Positions 44,468-53,837 of a stretch of 64,000 nt of DNA are shown here, piece by piece. Under the pieces are notes generated by a model that ran no database searches, was not told where the DNA came from, and saw only the letters and a program-made list of their open reading frames with translations. Each line of letters begins with the position of its first letter. Position 1 is the first letter of the stretch. The DNA comes from Sporosarcina sp. P2 (GTDB lineage: Bacteria > Bacillota > Bacilli > Bacillales_A > Planococcaceae). The stretch covers positions 1-64,000 of the forward strand of contig NZ_PDYY01000017.1 in the NCBI RefSeq assembly GCF_002743255.1, written 5' to 3'. The position numbers and the translations under genes are program-made.

Positions 44468-45919
44468 TTATAAGATGGGGGAAAGTAAGCGAGAGATGGA
44501 TTCCTTCACTTTAATCAATCGTTCACGCTCCAAATAAGCATCTAATGTCAGCTCGGTTGAATTTTGAATATCTTCTTCAAAAATCTCTGCCAACTCATGT
44601 GATTTTTCTCGATCATAAATGAAAGCATTCACTTCGAAATTCAAGCGGAAACTACGGACGTCTATATTTGCAGTTCCTACTGACGAAACTTTATCATCCA
44701 CTACGATTTGCTTAGCATGGATGAAACCATTTTCATAAATATATATTCTCGCTCCAGCTTTTAATAAAATACCAACATTCGAATAGGTCGCCCAGTAAAC
44801 AAACATATGATCCGGCTTATTAGGAATCATAATTCGCACGTCTACACCCGATAGACACGCGATCCGGAGTGCATCAAGCATACTCGTATCAGGAATAAAA
44901 TAAGGCGTCTGAATATAGATGTAGTCTTGTGCCAAAAATATCATTTTCAAATAGCCATCTTTAATATCTTCCCACTCCGAATCAGGTCCGCTAGACACAA
45001 TCTGCAAGCCGACATCCCCTTTGCGAGGAATCGCTGGGAAAAATCGCTCATTGTATTGAATATTTGTTTTAGGAGAAGCTTGATTCCAATCGAGTATAAA
45101 GCGCGTTTGTAATGGATGAACTGCACTTCCCTCTATTCGAAGATGGGTATCGCGCCAGTAACCGAATTTCTTGCTAAGGCCCAAATATTCATCCCCAACG
45201 TTAAATCCACCGATGTAACCAATTCGTCCATCGACAATTACAATCTTCCGATGATTCCGGTAATTTAAACGTGGATTGATCAATGGCAGCAAGGCGGGGA
45301 AGAACGCTGCCACTTCACCTCCGCTATCGATCAATTCATGAAAATTTTTCACATGCAAACCACGTGAACCAATATCGTCAAACAGCATTCGGACTTTTAC
45401 ACCCGATTTCGCTTTACTGATTAGAATCTTTTCGATCTGCTTACCTATGCCATCCAGTCGGAAAATATAATACTGAATATGGATATGATCACGAGCATTT
45501 TCTAAGTCTTCCAGTAATGCATCGAATTTATCACGACCATCCGTATATACCTTCACATCATTATCTTGTGTTAATACGGAATGATTATTACGTAAATGTA
45601 AGTAAATCATATCGTCATATTCTTCCGTATCAGTCTTTAGAAACTCAAACGTCTCATTTTCAATAGCCTCGAGTTGATAATTAATCAGCTTTTCAATACC
45701 AATCTTACTCCTGCCTTCCCAGCGGAATAAGTGCTTTTCACGCAATTGGCGGCCGAGTAATAAATAGATAATGAAACCTAAAATCGGAACAAAGAACAGC
45801 ACGAGGAGCCATGCCCAAGTACTTGTAGGATCCCGACGCTCTAAAAATATCAACGCAATGGCGAGAAATATATTAATAATCAACGTGCTTGTGATAATCA
45901 AACTAATAACTTGCGTCAT
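44468..45919 (-). CDS. cls: Cardiolipin synthase
   Basis: This 483-residue phospholipase D-superfamily enzyme condenses two phosphatidylglycerol molecules into cardiolipin and glycerol. Two N-terminal helices anchor it (about 1-55), followed by two PLD domains with HKD motifs: NHRKIVIVDGRIGYIGG and IHAKQIVVDDKVSSVGTANID. WAWLLVLFFVPILGFIIYLLLGR is the characteristic second helix. Length equals B. subtilis ClsA (482). A GGGAGGAA site precedes the ATG. Confidence 0.95.
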   Translation of the reverse strand: MTQVISLIITSTLIINIFLAIALIFLERRDPTSTWAWLLVLFFVPILGFIIYLLLGRQLREKHLFRWEGRSKIGIEKLINYQLEAIENETFEFLKTDTEEYDDMIYLHLRNNHSVLTQDNDVKVYTDGRDKFDALLEDLENARDHIHIQYYIFRLDGIGKQIEKILISKAKSGVKVRMLFDDIGSRGLHVKNFHELIDSGGEVAAFFPALLPLINPRLNYRNHRKIVIVDGRIGYIGGFNVGDEYLGLSKKFGYWRDTHLRIEGSAVHPLQTRFILDWNQASPKTNIQYNERFFPAIPRKGDVGLQIVSSGPDSEWEDIKDGYLKMIFLAQDYIYIQTPYFIPDTSMLDALRIACLSGVDVRIMIPNKPDHMFVYWATYSNVGILLKAGARIYIYENGFIHAKQIVVDDKVSSVGTANIDVRSFRLNFEVNAFIYDREKSHELAEIFEEDIQNSTELTLDAYLERERLIKVKESISRLLSPIL

Positions 45920-45993
45920 ATGCTTCCTCCCATAGGGTATATACTATTCCTTTAGTATAACGGAGTTGCGAATAAATAACCTATTTATAGTGT

Positions 45994-46020
45994 AATATGA
46001 AGCTTCTTAGGCTTCATATT
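45994..46020 (-). terminator. Hairpin at the 3' end of the MFS gene
   Basis: A perfect 10-bp stem (aatatgaagc / gcttcatatt) with a 7-nt loop overlaps the stop codon of the minus-strand MFS gene. The T-tract is poor, so terminator activity is plausible but unproven. Confidence 0.55.
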
Positions 46021-47194
46021 AAACAATTGGGTCTGTTGTGTTTCGCAAAGAGCGTGTAGATTTCCGGAAAATAAATACGAGTCCTATGGATAGTAGAGCT
46101 ATGATGGCGGAAACAAAGTACATATTTCCTGCCTGCATGGTGAATACCCACGTAAATAACAACGGTCCAATAATACGTCCCATATTATCCATCGAGTATG
46201 AGAGACCTGCCGCAGTACCATACATACCACCTGATTCTTTCGTTGTAAGAGATACGAGTACTGTCCGAACTAGTGCATTACCGGCGGTGAATACGCTCAT
46301 CGCAAAACCTGCCCAAAGCAAGCTTGTGGAAAATGGAATGAGTATAAGTCCAATTGCCGTAACGACTTGCGCAACGATAATCCACGAAGTTTCCGTTCCG
46401 TTTTTGACACGTCGTACCACGCCGCCTTGAATGGCTGCATCTACTAAGCCACTAGCCATAAATAAATACCCAAGTTGCAATGGCGTGATTTGAATCTTAT
46501 CTATTTGAAAGAGTTGGAATGTTGCTTCCACACCAGCAAGTAAAAAAGTAATAATAAATGAAGTGATAAATAGATAACGAATACGATACGTCCATAGAGT
46601 AGAGGCACCTTTGGGAATAATTGTCCGTTTATTTCCTTCACTATGACGTTTTGGCTCTTTCAAAACAATCATAGCGTACACTGCTAATAATAACGTTAAA
46701 GCACCAGAAGCGATGAATGGTAATTGCAAATGAACGTCACCAAGAATACCACCAATTGCTGGGCCGAAAATAAAGCCAAGACCAATTGACATACCGAGCA
46801 AACCCATATATTTATTACGATTCTCCTCAGTTGTGATATCAGCGACAAAACCCGTTACGGCCGTATACAGCGCACCTGAGAAAATACCCCCAACTACACG
46901 TGAAACATAGAGCAATACAATATGGTGCATGAATGCTGCGAATAAAAAGAAACTGACGCTAAAGCCAAGTAACCCAATCATAATCAGTTTCTTTCTACCA
47001 GTGCGGTCAGACAGCGCACCCCATAACGGTGCAGTGAAAAATGAAGACAAGGCATAAATTGTCAGCAAGCCACCGACATGCACTTTCGAAAAGCCTTCAG
47101 CGAGTATAACCTCGGGTAGAATAGGGATAATGATGCCGAAGCCAAGATAAACGAAGAACTGGACGGACATTAATAATAAGATCGTTTTCTTCAT
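46019..47194 (-). CDS. MFS drug efflux-type transporter
   Basis: This 391-residue major facilitator protein resembles DHA1-type efflux pumps (TetA/NorA/Bmr class). It has the helix 2-3 loop motif PLWGALSDRTGRKKLIMIG (motif A), the VGGIFSGALYTAVTGFVADIT helix 4-5 region and the motif C-like GLGFIFGPAIGGILGD near helix 5, diagnostic for antiporters. Twelve helices are visible. Substrates cannot be deduced. An AGCAGGT site precedes the ATG. Confidence 0.87.
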   Translation of the reverse strand: MKKTILLLMSVQFFVYLGFGIIIPILPEVILAEGFSKVHVGGLLTIYALSSFFTAPLWGALSDRTGRKKLIMIGLLGFSVSFFLFAAFMHHIVLLYVSRVVGGIFSGALYTAVTGFVADITTEENRNKYMGLLGMSIGLGFIFGPAIGGILGDVHLQLPFIASGALTLLLAVYAMIVLKEPKRHSEGNKRTIIPKGASTLWTYRIRYLFITSFIITFLLAGVEATFQLFQIDKIQITPLQLGYLFMASGLVDAAIQGGVVRRVKNGTETSWIIVAQVVTAIGLILIPFSTSLLWAGFAMSVFTAGNALVRTVLVSLTTKESGGMYGTAAGLSYSMDNMGRIIGPLLFTWVFTMQAGNMYFVSAIIALLSIGLVFIFRKSTRSLRNTTDPIV

Positions 47195-47300
47195 GTGTAA
47201 CCTGCTTTCTGAATGAATAGTTTCTTTCTTATCGTACGATGAATAGGAGGATCATTCAAGTAGAAGTGAGGGGATAGAAGCTCCAGTTGGCGGTCGCTTT

Positions 47301-47369
47301 CCTATGTGCTCGCGGTGAGCCAACCAGGTCGCGAGCTCCCTATTGGTTGGCTCACCGCGGGCCCATAAG
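47301..47369. repeat. Intergenic palindromic element
   Basis: Arms 47301-47326 and 47344-47369 are inverted copies with three mismatches over 26 nt; the central 16 bp (47311-47326 with 47344-47359, cgcggtgagccaacca) are perfect. The loop is 18 nt. The surrounding 318-nt gap between the MFS gene and copA otherwise holds only the copA terminator. It is a hairpin repeat, not a coding region. Confidence 0.75.
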
Positions 47370-47454
47370 ACACGCTTCCCCTTCGAAACACAAATCCCCA
47401 ACCCAACAACCTTACCAGCCTATCTGTTTAGCTTATTTAATCCTTCACTTCAGA

Positions 47455-47512
47455 AAAGAAAAAGACTGCCCTTGGAAGTCATTTACGATTCCTCGGGCAG
47501 CCTTATATTTTT
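47455..47512 (-). terminator. copA operon terminator
   Basis: On the minus strand, ggctgcccgagg and ccaagggcagtc pair (with wobble pairs) over a roughly 20-nt loop, then TTTTTC. It follows the copA stop directly. Confidence 0.8.
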
Positions 47513-47513
47513 C

Positions 47514-49919
47514 TTAATGCAACTTCACACGCTGCAATCGTAACGCGTTCAATACAACTGACACTGAACTAAATGCCATTGCAGCACCTGCTAACCAAGG
47601 TGCTAACAAACCGGCCGCTGCAATTGGAATACCGATCGAGTTATACGCCAACGCCCAGAACAAGTTCTGCTTAATATTCCTGACCGTCAACTCACTCATA
47701 TTCAGCGTATCCACTACACGCAACAAATCGCCATGCATAAGTGTGACGTCAGCCGCTTCCATCGCGACCGCTGTTCCGGTACCCATTGCCATACCAATAT
47801 CGGCTACCGCAAGAGCGGGTGCGTCGTTTATGCCGTCACCGACCATAGCTACGCGCTTTCCTTCAGCTTGTAAGGTGCGGATGACCTCTGCCTTACGGTC
47901 CGGCAATACGCCTGCAATGACATGGTCAATGCCTGCGGTGTTTGCAATCGCTTTAGCTGTCATATGTTGATCACCAGTCAACATGATGACATCGAGATTC
48001 ATCGCACGAAGCTCAGCGATTGCTTGCTTCGATGTATCTTTAATGGTATCTGCGACGGCAATAATTGCTTCATGTATACCGTCTACCGCCATGAACATGA
48101 CGGTCTTGCCGTCGCCTTCCATTTGTTCTACGGAAGCAATTGTAGAATCAAATTCCACGTCATGAAGAGAAAGTAGGTTTCTCGTTCCTAGTAAAATTTT
48201 TTGCCCGTCAATTATTGTTTGAATTCCGTAACCGGGAATTGCTTCAAATGACTCAACGGTAGGTAACGAAGAAAGATGCTGCAGCCCATGTGACGTAATG
48301 GCTTTTGCCACTGGATGCTCGGAGTCACTCTCAGCCGCGGCAGCAAGTGACAGTAATGACATACGCTGTTTTTCATTGCGAACGTGGAAATCTGTTAGTT
48401 CTGGAAGACCTTTTGTAATGGTTCCTGTTTTATCAAAAACTATCGTATCGATCGACCGAGTTTGTTCCATTGCGACGGCAGTTTTAAACAACACGCCTTC
48501 TTCGGCCGCCCGTCCTGAACCTGCCATGATGGAAGTAGGGGTGGCGAGACCAAGCGCGCATGGACAGGCAATGACTAAAACAGCAATCATACTTGTTAAG
48601 GAAGCTTCGAAATCACCAGGTGCAACTATGAAATACCATATGAGGAACGTGATGGCCGCAATCCCTACAACGATAGGTACAAACACGCTAGAGATCTTGT
48701 CAGCTAGTCTCTGGATTGGTGCTTTTGAACCTTGTGCTTCCTCTACTACGCGAATAATAGTGGAAATCATCGTGTCTTTACCGACATTCGATGCTTTTAT
48801 CCGTAATGAACCATTGGCGTTCACGGTAGCAGCAAACACTTCATCGCCTTGTTGTTTATCGACAGGTAAACTTTCGCCCGTTAGCATCGATTCATCCACT
48901 GCGGAGGCTCCAGATACTACCAGTCCGTCAACGGGAATAGAAGCTCCCGGTCGAATGACGAGAATATCTCCGTGGGTTACTTCATGAATGGATATTTCCA
49001 CAGCTTCTCCGTTGCTCTCCAGAATAGCCACTTGCGGTTGCAACTTCATAAGGTTTTTGATTGCATCGGAAGACCGGCCTTTTGCGCGTGCCTCGAATAA
49101 TTTACCTAATAAAATCAATGTAATCAAAACTGCACTTGTTTCGAAATATAAGCCATGATCTAGTGCGTAACCAGTTAACGTAAGGTAGACCGAATAGAAG
49201 TACGCAGCAGATGTACCAAGAACAACCAATACGTCCATATTGGCGCTACCGTTACGTAGTGCTGCATACGCACCTTTATAAAATGTGGCCCCAATCCAAA
49301 ACTGAACAGGCGTTGCTAGTATCCATTGGAAATAGGGATTCATAAAAATTTCGGGCACATACATCCAAGAAGTAAAGGAAAAATGTGCAAACATGGTCCA
49401 CAAAAGTGGTAATGATAGAATAGATGAAAAAATTAGCTTGCGCATCTTTTCATCAATGTCTTTCTGTCGATAATCTGTTTCACTATCCGATTCTTCTATT
49501 CGGGGTGATGCTTCATAACCCACTTTTTTGATCTTCTGCAAAATATCTGCTAATTCTAAAGCGGCTGGATCATAGCTTATATGAGCGGTTTCAAGTGCCA
49601 AGTTGACGGTGGCGGATTGAATGCCTGGCATTCGTGACAATACTTTTTCAATTCGCGCGGAACAAGCGGCGCACGTCATACCGCGAATATTAAGATTGAC
49701 TTCTTCTATCAGTACGTCATAACCTAGTTTTCGAATTCGCTCTTCCACTTCAGATAATCCTAGTTGGTTGGAATCAAATGTTACTACTGCTTTTTCCGTA
49801 GCGAAATTGACAGTAGCTGCCGATACGCCTTCCATTTGTTGCAATCCTTTTTCAATGCGGTTAGCACAAGCGACACACGTCATCCCTGTAATAGCAATTT
49901 CTTTTTTTTGCTCATTCAT
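47514..49919 (-). CDS. copA: Copper-exporting P1B-type ATPase CopA
   Basis: This 801-residue ATPase exports Cu(I). Two N-terminal heavy-metal-associated domains carry GMTCVAC and GMTCAAC; the membrane part has the metal-path [11 protein letters not shown]. The actuator TGES, phosphorylation DKTGT, nucleotide-binding SEHPVAKA and [10 protein letters not shown] motifs are all intact. ATG 49919 follows AAAGGTGA by 8 nt; the frame opens 12 nt earlier at a GTG that overlaps the site. It is the last gene of the csoR-copZ-copA operon, repressed by CsoR. Confidence 0.96.
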   Translation of the reverse strand: MNEQKKEIAITGMTCVACANRIEKGLQQMEGVSAATVNFATEKAVVTFDSNQLGLSEVEERIRKLGYDVLIEEVNLNIRGMTCAACSARIEKVLSRMPGIQSATVNLALETAHISYDPAALELADILQKIKKVGYEASPRIEESDSETDYRQKDIDEKMRKLIFSSILSLPLLWTMFAHFSFTSWMYVPEIFMNPYFQWILATPVQFWIGATFYKGAYAALRNGSANMDVLVVLGTSAAYFYSVYLTLTGYALDHGLYFETSAVLITLILLGKLFEARAKGRSSDAIKNLMKLQPQVAILESNGEAVEISIHEVTHGDILVIRPGASIPVDGLVVSGASAVDESMLTGESLPVDKQQGDEVFAATVNANGSLRIKASNVGKDTMISTIIRVVEEAQGSKAPIQRLADKISSVFVPIVVGIAAITFLIWYFIVAPGDFEASLTSMIAVLVIACPCALGLATPTSIMAGSGRAAEEGVLFKTAVAMEQTRSIDTIVFDKTGTITKGLPELTDFHVRNEKQRMSLLSLAAAAESDSEHPVAKAITSHGLQHLSSLPTVESFEAIPGYGIQTIIDGQKILLGTRNLLSLHDVEFDSTIASVEQMEGDGKTVMFMAVDGIHEAIIAVADTIKDTSKQAIAELRAMNLDVIMLTGDQHMTAKAIANTAGIDHVIAGVLPDRKAEVIRTLQAEGKRVAMVGDGINDAPALAVADIGMAMGTGTAVAMEAADVTLMHGDLLRVVDTLNMSELTVRNIKQNLFWALAYNSIGIPIAAAGLLAPWLAGAAMAFSSVSVVLNALRLQRVKLH

Positions 49920-49945
49920 GATGCTGGTCACCTTTCTTGTTACGC

Positions 49946-50149
49946 TTAGACATCATATCCTTGATCTTCAATGGCTTCTGTCATTTTTTTAATGGTTACA
50001 ACAGATTCGTCAAACTGCACGGCTACACTATTCGCTTTCAAATCAACCAAAGCACGTTCTACTCCTGGTAATTCCGTTAATGCACTTTCTACTGCTTGTA
50101 CACAGTGATTGCATGTCATACCTTTGACATTCAAAGTAGTTGTAGTCAT
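49946..50149 (-). CDS. copZ: Copper chaperone CopZ
   Basis: This 67-residue metallochaperone is a single ferredoxin-like HMA domain with GMTCNHC, and passes Cu(I) to CopA. Length matches B. subtilis CopZ (69). A GGAGGAATTAGAG site precedes the ATG. It is 12 nt downstream of csoR and 26 nt upstream of copA. Confidence 0.96.
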   Translation of the reverse strand: MTTTTLNVKGMTCNHCVQAVESALTELPGVERALVDLKANSVAVQFDESVVTIKKMTEAIEDQGYDV

Positions 50150-50161
50150 CTCTAATTCCTC

Positions 50162-50491
50162 CTATTTTCTAATTAATTTAGCTATAGTCTTAGCCAGTTC
50201 GTCTAAGACTTCTTCATCGCCTTCAGCTAATCGATTTTTGACACAGCCTTTTAAGTGTCCGTCCAACAAAACATTTGCCACACTGTTTAAAGCAGATTGT
50301 GTAGCGGATAGTTGAGTAATAATATCATCACAATACACATCGCGCTCTATCATACCCTTAATGCCTCGTATCTGACCTTCGATACGGTTTAGACGATGAC
50401 TCAAGTTCGTCTTAATTTCTTCCGGATGATGACTTTTGCGACAAGAAGTTTCTACTGTATCCAGAGAAGGATCTTCAGGTAGTAACGCCAC
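50162..50491 (-). CDS. csoR: Copper-sensing repressor CsoR
   Basis: This 109-residue helical repressor of the CsoR/FrmR family releases DNA when it binds Cu(I). The Cu(I) ligands are seen as Cys in DVYCDDIITQL, His in LDGHLKGC and the following Cys. The core KTNLSHRLNRIEGQIRGIKGMIE is diagnostic. It starts at a GTG after AAAGGTGGTGG. It leads the copper operon, and its own operator lies in the promoter upstream. Confidence 0.95.
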   Translation of the reverse strand: MALLPEDPSLDTVETSCRKSHHPEEIKTNLSHRLNRIEGQIRGIKGMIERDVYCDDIITQLSATQSALNSVANVLLDGHLKGCVKNRLAEGDEEVLDELAKTIAKLIRK

Positions 50492-50520
50492 TCGATATCC
50501 ACCACCTTTCGTGTATATTC

Positions 50521-50550
50521 AGTTTAATATACGTATAGGGGGTATGTCAA
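50521..50550 (-). promoter_or_regulatory. csoR-copZ-copA promoter with embedded CsoR operator
   Basis: On the minus strand a consensus -35 TTGACA (50545-50550) and a -10 TAAACT (50521-50526) are 18 nt apart. The spacer is taccccctatacgtat-like, a G/C-run palindrome matching CsoR sites (TACCCCCTATAGGGTA type). CsoR binding would block RNA polymerase directly; Cu(I) should relieve it. Confidence 0.8.
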
Positions 50551-50635
50551 AATATCCATTTCTACGTATTAGGGTTTAAAACTTGCAAAAAAGGTGAAAA
50601 TGTAACAAAAAAGAAAGATTTAAAAGGTGGTTAGC

Positions 50636-50645
50636 GTGGTATAAT
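50636..50645 (+). promoter_or_regulatory. Extended -10 promoter of the 46-aa gene
   Basis: A perfect TATAAT at 50640-50645 preceded by TGG forms an extended -10 element. The -35 region is weak, as is common with extended -10 promoters. Transcription would begin near 50652. Confidence 0.6.
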
Positions 50646-50731
50646 AAGGACCATAATACATTTTAAAAATATAGAACTTCACGAGCAATCAAACGTCTAT
50701 ATAACTGACTAGGAAGGTTGAGGTGGAAGAA

Positions 50732-50872
50732 GTGGCTAAAGAAATGGATTTCAAGAAAATTATTTCCAACTTGGCGAAGCTTGGTGTTTCCGCAAAACTC
50801 ACAAAATCCAGAAGTGATATGTTGCAAGCATTGACGCCTGCCGTACAAGCACCACCCGTTCAAGCTAATTAA
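50732..50872 (+). CDS. Small unknown protein (46 aa)
   Basis: I do not recognise this protein. A GTG at 50732, 5 nt after GAGGTGG, opens a 46-residue frame with an amphipathic N-terminal half (FKKIISNLAKLGVSAKL) and a Pro/Ala/Gln-rich tail (ALTPAVQAPPVQAN). An in-frame GTG at 50723 is an alternative start. It has its own extended -10 promoter and a strong terminator 14 nt after the stop, so it is probably a highly expressed monocistron. It lies divergent from csoR. Confidence 0.6.
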   Translation: MAKEMDFKKIISNLAKLGVSAKLTKSRSDMLQALTPAVQAPPVQAN

Positions 50873-50885
50873 ATAAAAGACCATA

Positions 50886-50927
50886 CGAAAAGCTCACCCC
50901 CGATTAAATTCAGGAGTGAGCTTTTCG
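50886..50927. terminator. Terminator after 46-aa gene
   Basis: A perfect 12-bp stem (cgaaaagctcac / gtgagcttttcg) with an inner C/G-rich stretch lies 14 nt after the stop codon. It also faces the converging phnA-like gene. Confidence 0.85.
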
Positions 50928-50941
50928 CGTTAGTTTATGTT

Positions 50942-51286
50942 TTAAATTTTCTTCACAAACTCCGACTTTAATTGCATGGCGCCAAATCCATCGATCTTAC
51001 AATCAATATTATGGTCACCGTCGACTAAGCGAATACTTTTCACTTTCGTCCCCATTTTTAATGGATTGGAACTTCCTTTTACTTTTAAATCTTTAATGAC
51101 CGTTACAGAATCTCCATCTTGTAACACGTTGCCATTTGCGTCCTTGATCTCTGGCATACCTGTTTCATCGTGTTCTTCCGTCGATCCAGGCATCCATTCG
51201 TAGGCGCATTCTGGACAAACAAGAAGGTTTCCATCTTCATATACGTATTCAGATTGGCACTTCGGACAATTTGGTAAAGTTGACAT
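50942..51286 (-). CDS. PhnA/YjdM-family zinc-ribbon protein
   Basis: This 114-residue protein has an N-terminal zinc ribbon ([25 protein letters not shown], four Cys) and a C-terminal PhnA domain with [23 protein letters not shown] and the terminal KSEFVKK. It was named for alkylphosphonate use, but the E. coli homologue YjdM is not needed for that and its role is unclear. An AAAGGGAGG site precedes the ATG. It converges on the 46-aa gene. Confidence 0.92.
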   Translation of the reverse strand: MSTLPNCPKCQSEYVYEDGNLLVCPECAYEWMPGSTEEHDETGMPEIKDANGNVLQDGDSVTVIKDLKVKGSSNPLKMGTKVKSIRLVDGDHNIDCKIDGFGAMQLKSEFVKKI

Positions 51287-51359
51287 AAAAAAACCTCCCT
51301 TTCTTATACATTCTACACAATTTGTGGTTGCTCGGAAAGGGAGTCAGATTCGTTTGATG

Positions 51360-52544
51360 TTAGTCATTGTCATCCGCGTCGAATAAATACGTTCGCTGAT
51401 GGAACTTCATACTGAAGATCAAGCCGATTGCTAACATATTACTGAACAAGGAACTTCCTCCATAACTGATAAATGGAAGAGGGATACCTGTAATAGGTAA
51501 CAGCTGTATATTCATCCCGATGTTTTCAAATACGTGGAACGCAATCATCGCAATGACACCCGTACAAACATACACACTGAACGGATCGTGCAAAGAAAGA
51601 GCAACTTTCGTTAAATGGTAAATTAAAATGAAATACAGTGTGATAACTAAACAAGCACCGATAAAACCGTATTCTTCTCCTATTACACTGAAGATAAAGT
51701 CCGTGTGGTTCTCGGGGATGTATACAACGCGCTCCAGAAAGCCTTTACCCGTCAGTTGTCCTGAGCCTATTGCGGTCATTGCCGTAATCAAGTTATACCC
51801 TTCATCTGTTGGATAAGAGTAGGGGTCGAGCCACGAATAGACACGTTTGAACTGATAAGGTGAAAACCCGAATTTATCGAGCAAATCTTGTGCGAATAGT
51901 GACATCCACAGTAACCCGCCTGCGGCTGCGGCTCCTAAGGTAAAGATAGGTACGAGTAATTTCCATGAGATACCGGACACGATGACGATAGCCGCGGTAA
52001 TCGAAATGAAGACGAGTGAAGTTCCAAGGTCGGGCTGCTTCATGATAAGAAACAACGGAACGACAAGCATTAGCGCAATTTTACCGAGCAACTGTAGATC
52101 TGTCGTATACGTTCTGTTAAACGAGCGTTCGTTATGTGTGCTGACCAACTTGGCAAGTCCGATAATAAAGAATGTCTTAATGAACTCGGCAGGCTGGATT
52201 GTCCCAATGACGGGTAAATGCAACCAACGTTTTGCGCTATAGCGCATTTCTGCAATTTGCCCTGGACCGCCGGGTGCCAACATGAGAAAAATCAACAAGA
52301 AAATACCAAAGCCATAGAAATACCAAGCGAACTTTTTATATTGATCGGGTTCAAAATACATGACCATTGCTACGATGAAAGAACCGAGTATATACCATCT
52401 CACTTGTTTTAAAACGAAATTCTGTGTATATTGCTCGGAGGTTTGAGCGGATCCAATGACGAAAAAACTGACAATCGCGAAAAGTAAAATGATAAAGGCA
52501 AGTGTCCAGTCGAATCGTTCACCTAGCCTGTTTGATTGTTTCAA
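51360..52544 (-). CDS. rodA: Rod-shape SEDS glycosyltransferase RodA
   Basis: This 394-residue SEDS-family protein polymerises lipid II into glycan strands with a class B PBP, extending the lateral wall. It has ten membrane helices. The conserved loop motifs include WLHLPVIGTIQPAEFIK, KQPDLGTSLVFI, YSWLDPYSYPTDEGYNLI and the C-terminal GIPLPFISYGGSSLF. A TTG start follows AAGGTGAT. The RodA/FtsW/SpoVE choice rests on the isolated position and similarity to the RodA type; FtsW-like duty is possible. Confidence 0.9.
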   Translation of the reverse strand: MKQSNRLGERFDWTLAFIILLFAIVSFFVIGSAQTSEQYTQNFVLKQVRWYILGSFIVAMVMYFEPDQYKKFAWYFYGFGIFLLIFLMLAPGGPGQIAEMRYSAKRWLHLPVIGTIQPAEFIKTFFIIGLAKLVSTHNERSFNRTYTTDLQLLGKIALMLVVPLFLIMKQPDLGTSLVFISITAAIVIVSGISWKLLVPIFTLGAAAAGGLLWMSLFAQDLLDKFGFSPYQFKRVYSWLDPYSYPTDEGYNLITAMTAIGSGQLTGKGFLERVVYIPENHTDFIFSVIGEEYGFIGACLVITLYFILIYHLTKVALSLHDPFSVYVCTGVIAMIAFHVFENIGMNIQLLPITGIPLPFISYGGSSLFSNMLAIGLIFSMKFHQRTYLFDADDND

Positions 52545-52704
52545 TTATGAAATCACCTTTTCTTAAGCTAGTATTCTCTTATTATAATTACCTATTATAT
52601 CGCAAAACTTTTTAAGAAGTACACCCATTAATAGACGAGTTGTGAAATGATTGGTTTCTACGAAAAGAAAAAGAAGTGGAGAACGTTGGTTTTTCATTCA
52701 TGAA

Positions 52705-52733
52705 TTGGCACTGTTCATGGTAAACTGTATGAA
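52705..52733 (+). promoter_or_regulatory. Predicted ddl-murF promoter
   Basis: A -35 TTGGCA (52705-52710) and -10 TATGAA (52728-52733) are 17 nt apart, with TG just upstream of the -10. The position upstream of the ddl ribosome site fits a SigA promoter. Confidence 0.5.
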
Positions 52734-52761
52734 TGAAAACTACGGAATGTGAGGAGATTAC

Positions 52762-53823
52762 ATGAAAAGACGGTTAGGTTTAGTATATGGCGGGAAATCC
52801 GCGGAGCATGAAGTGTCGCTTTCTACAGCGCGCGCAGTAACAGAGGCGGTTGATTTAAGTAAATATGAAGTATTACCAATCTATATTACGATGCAAGGTG
52901 AATGGCTGAAAGGGGAGCCATTGACTGGACCGGTCACGGAGATTGAGGCATTACGTCTGAAAAGTGAACAACCACAGCCCGATCATATTGAAAGTTTTTT
53001 GCAAGGAGATATGCCTGATGTTGTTTTGCCGCTTCTTCACGGAACGAACGGAGAAGACGGAACAGTACAAGGACTATTTGAAGTCTTAAATATTCCATAC
53101 GCAGGGAACGGAGTGCTCGCTTCTTCAGCAGGTATGGATAAAGTCGTCATGAAACAATTATTCGCACAAGCAGGGTTAGCACAAGTTGCATATGTCCACT
53201 TCATTCGCAGTACGTGGAAAGAACACGCTGAGCAATTATTAGATCAAGCGGAACACGAACTTACTTATCCAATGTTCGTCAAACCGGCCAACCTTGGATC
53301 AAGTGTAGGTATCAGTAAAGCAGATGATCGCGAATCGCTCAAAAAAGCGATTGAGTTGGCATTGAAATTTGACCGCAAAATTATTATAGAGCAAGGAATT
53401 GTGGCACGTGAAATTGAAATGGCGGTTTTGGGTAACGACCATCCTGAAGTATCGGTAGCAGGAGAAATCCGTCCAGTTGCTGACTTTTACGACTATGAAG
53501 CGAAATATAAAGACCAAAGCACGGAGTTATCTATTCCAGCAGAAATGCCCAATGCAGTTGCAGAGCATATGAAAGATATGGCAATCCGTGCATTTAAAGT
53601 TCTCGACTGTTCAGGACTCGTACGTGCAGACTTTTTCGTCACGACAGACAACGAAGTATTGATCAATGAAGTAAATACATTACCTGGCTTCACACCGACA
53701 AGTATGTTCCCATTACTGTGGCAAAAGTCTGGATTGACTTATCCAGAATTAATTGATCAGCTAATTGAACTGGCAGTAGAACGTCATACAGAAAAACAAC
53801 AACTACAATATACAATGGACTGA
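52762..53823 (+). CDS. ddl: D-alanine-D-alanine ligase Ddl
   Basis: This 353-residue ATP-grasp enzyme joins two D-Ala for the peptidoglycan stem. Motifs are GGKSAEHEVSLSTA (N-terminal substrate loop), LHGTNGEDGTVQGL, KPANLGSSVGISKA and the C-terminal INEVNTLPGFTPTSMFP holding metal ligands. An AATGTGAGGAGATT-type site precedes the ATG. It is cotranscribed with murF (gap 14 nt), which uses its product; alr elsewhere in the window makes the D-Ala. Confidence 0.97.
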   Translation: MKRRLGLVYGGKSAEHEVSLSTARAVTEAVDLSKYEVLPIYITMQGEWLKGEPLTGPVTEIEALRLKSEQPQPDHIESFLQGDMPDVVLPLLHGTNGEDGTVQGLFEVLNIPYAGNGVLASSAGMDKVVMKQLFAQAGLAQVAYVHFIRSTWKEHAEQLLDQAEHELTYPMFVKPANLGSSVGISKADDRESLKKAIELALKFDRKIIIEQGIVAREIEMAVLGNDHPEVSVAGEIRPVADFYDYEAKYKDQSTELSIPAEMPNAVAEHMKDMAIRAFKVLDCSGLVRADFFVTTDNEVLINEVNTLPGFTPTSMFPLLWQKSGLTYPELIDQLIELAVERHTEKQQLQYTMD

Positions 53824-53837
53824 GTGGAGGAAGAAAC

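Noticed and set aside
48298..48987. 229-residue open frame antisense to copA
   Set aside because: It lies wholly inside copA on the opposite strand, has low-complexity Ser/Ala-rich composition typical of a shadow frame, and copA motifs are intact.
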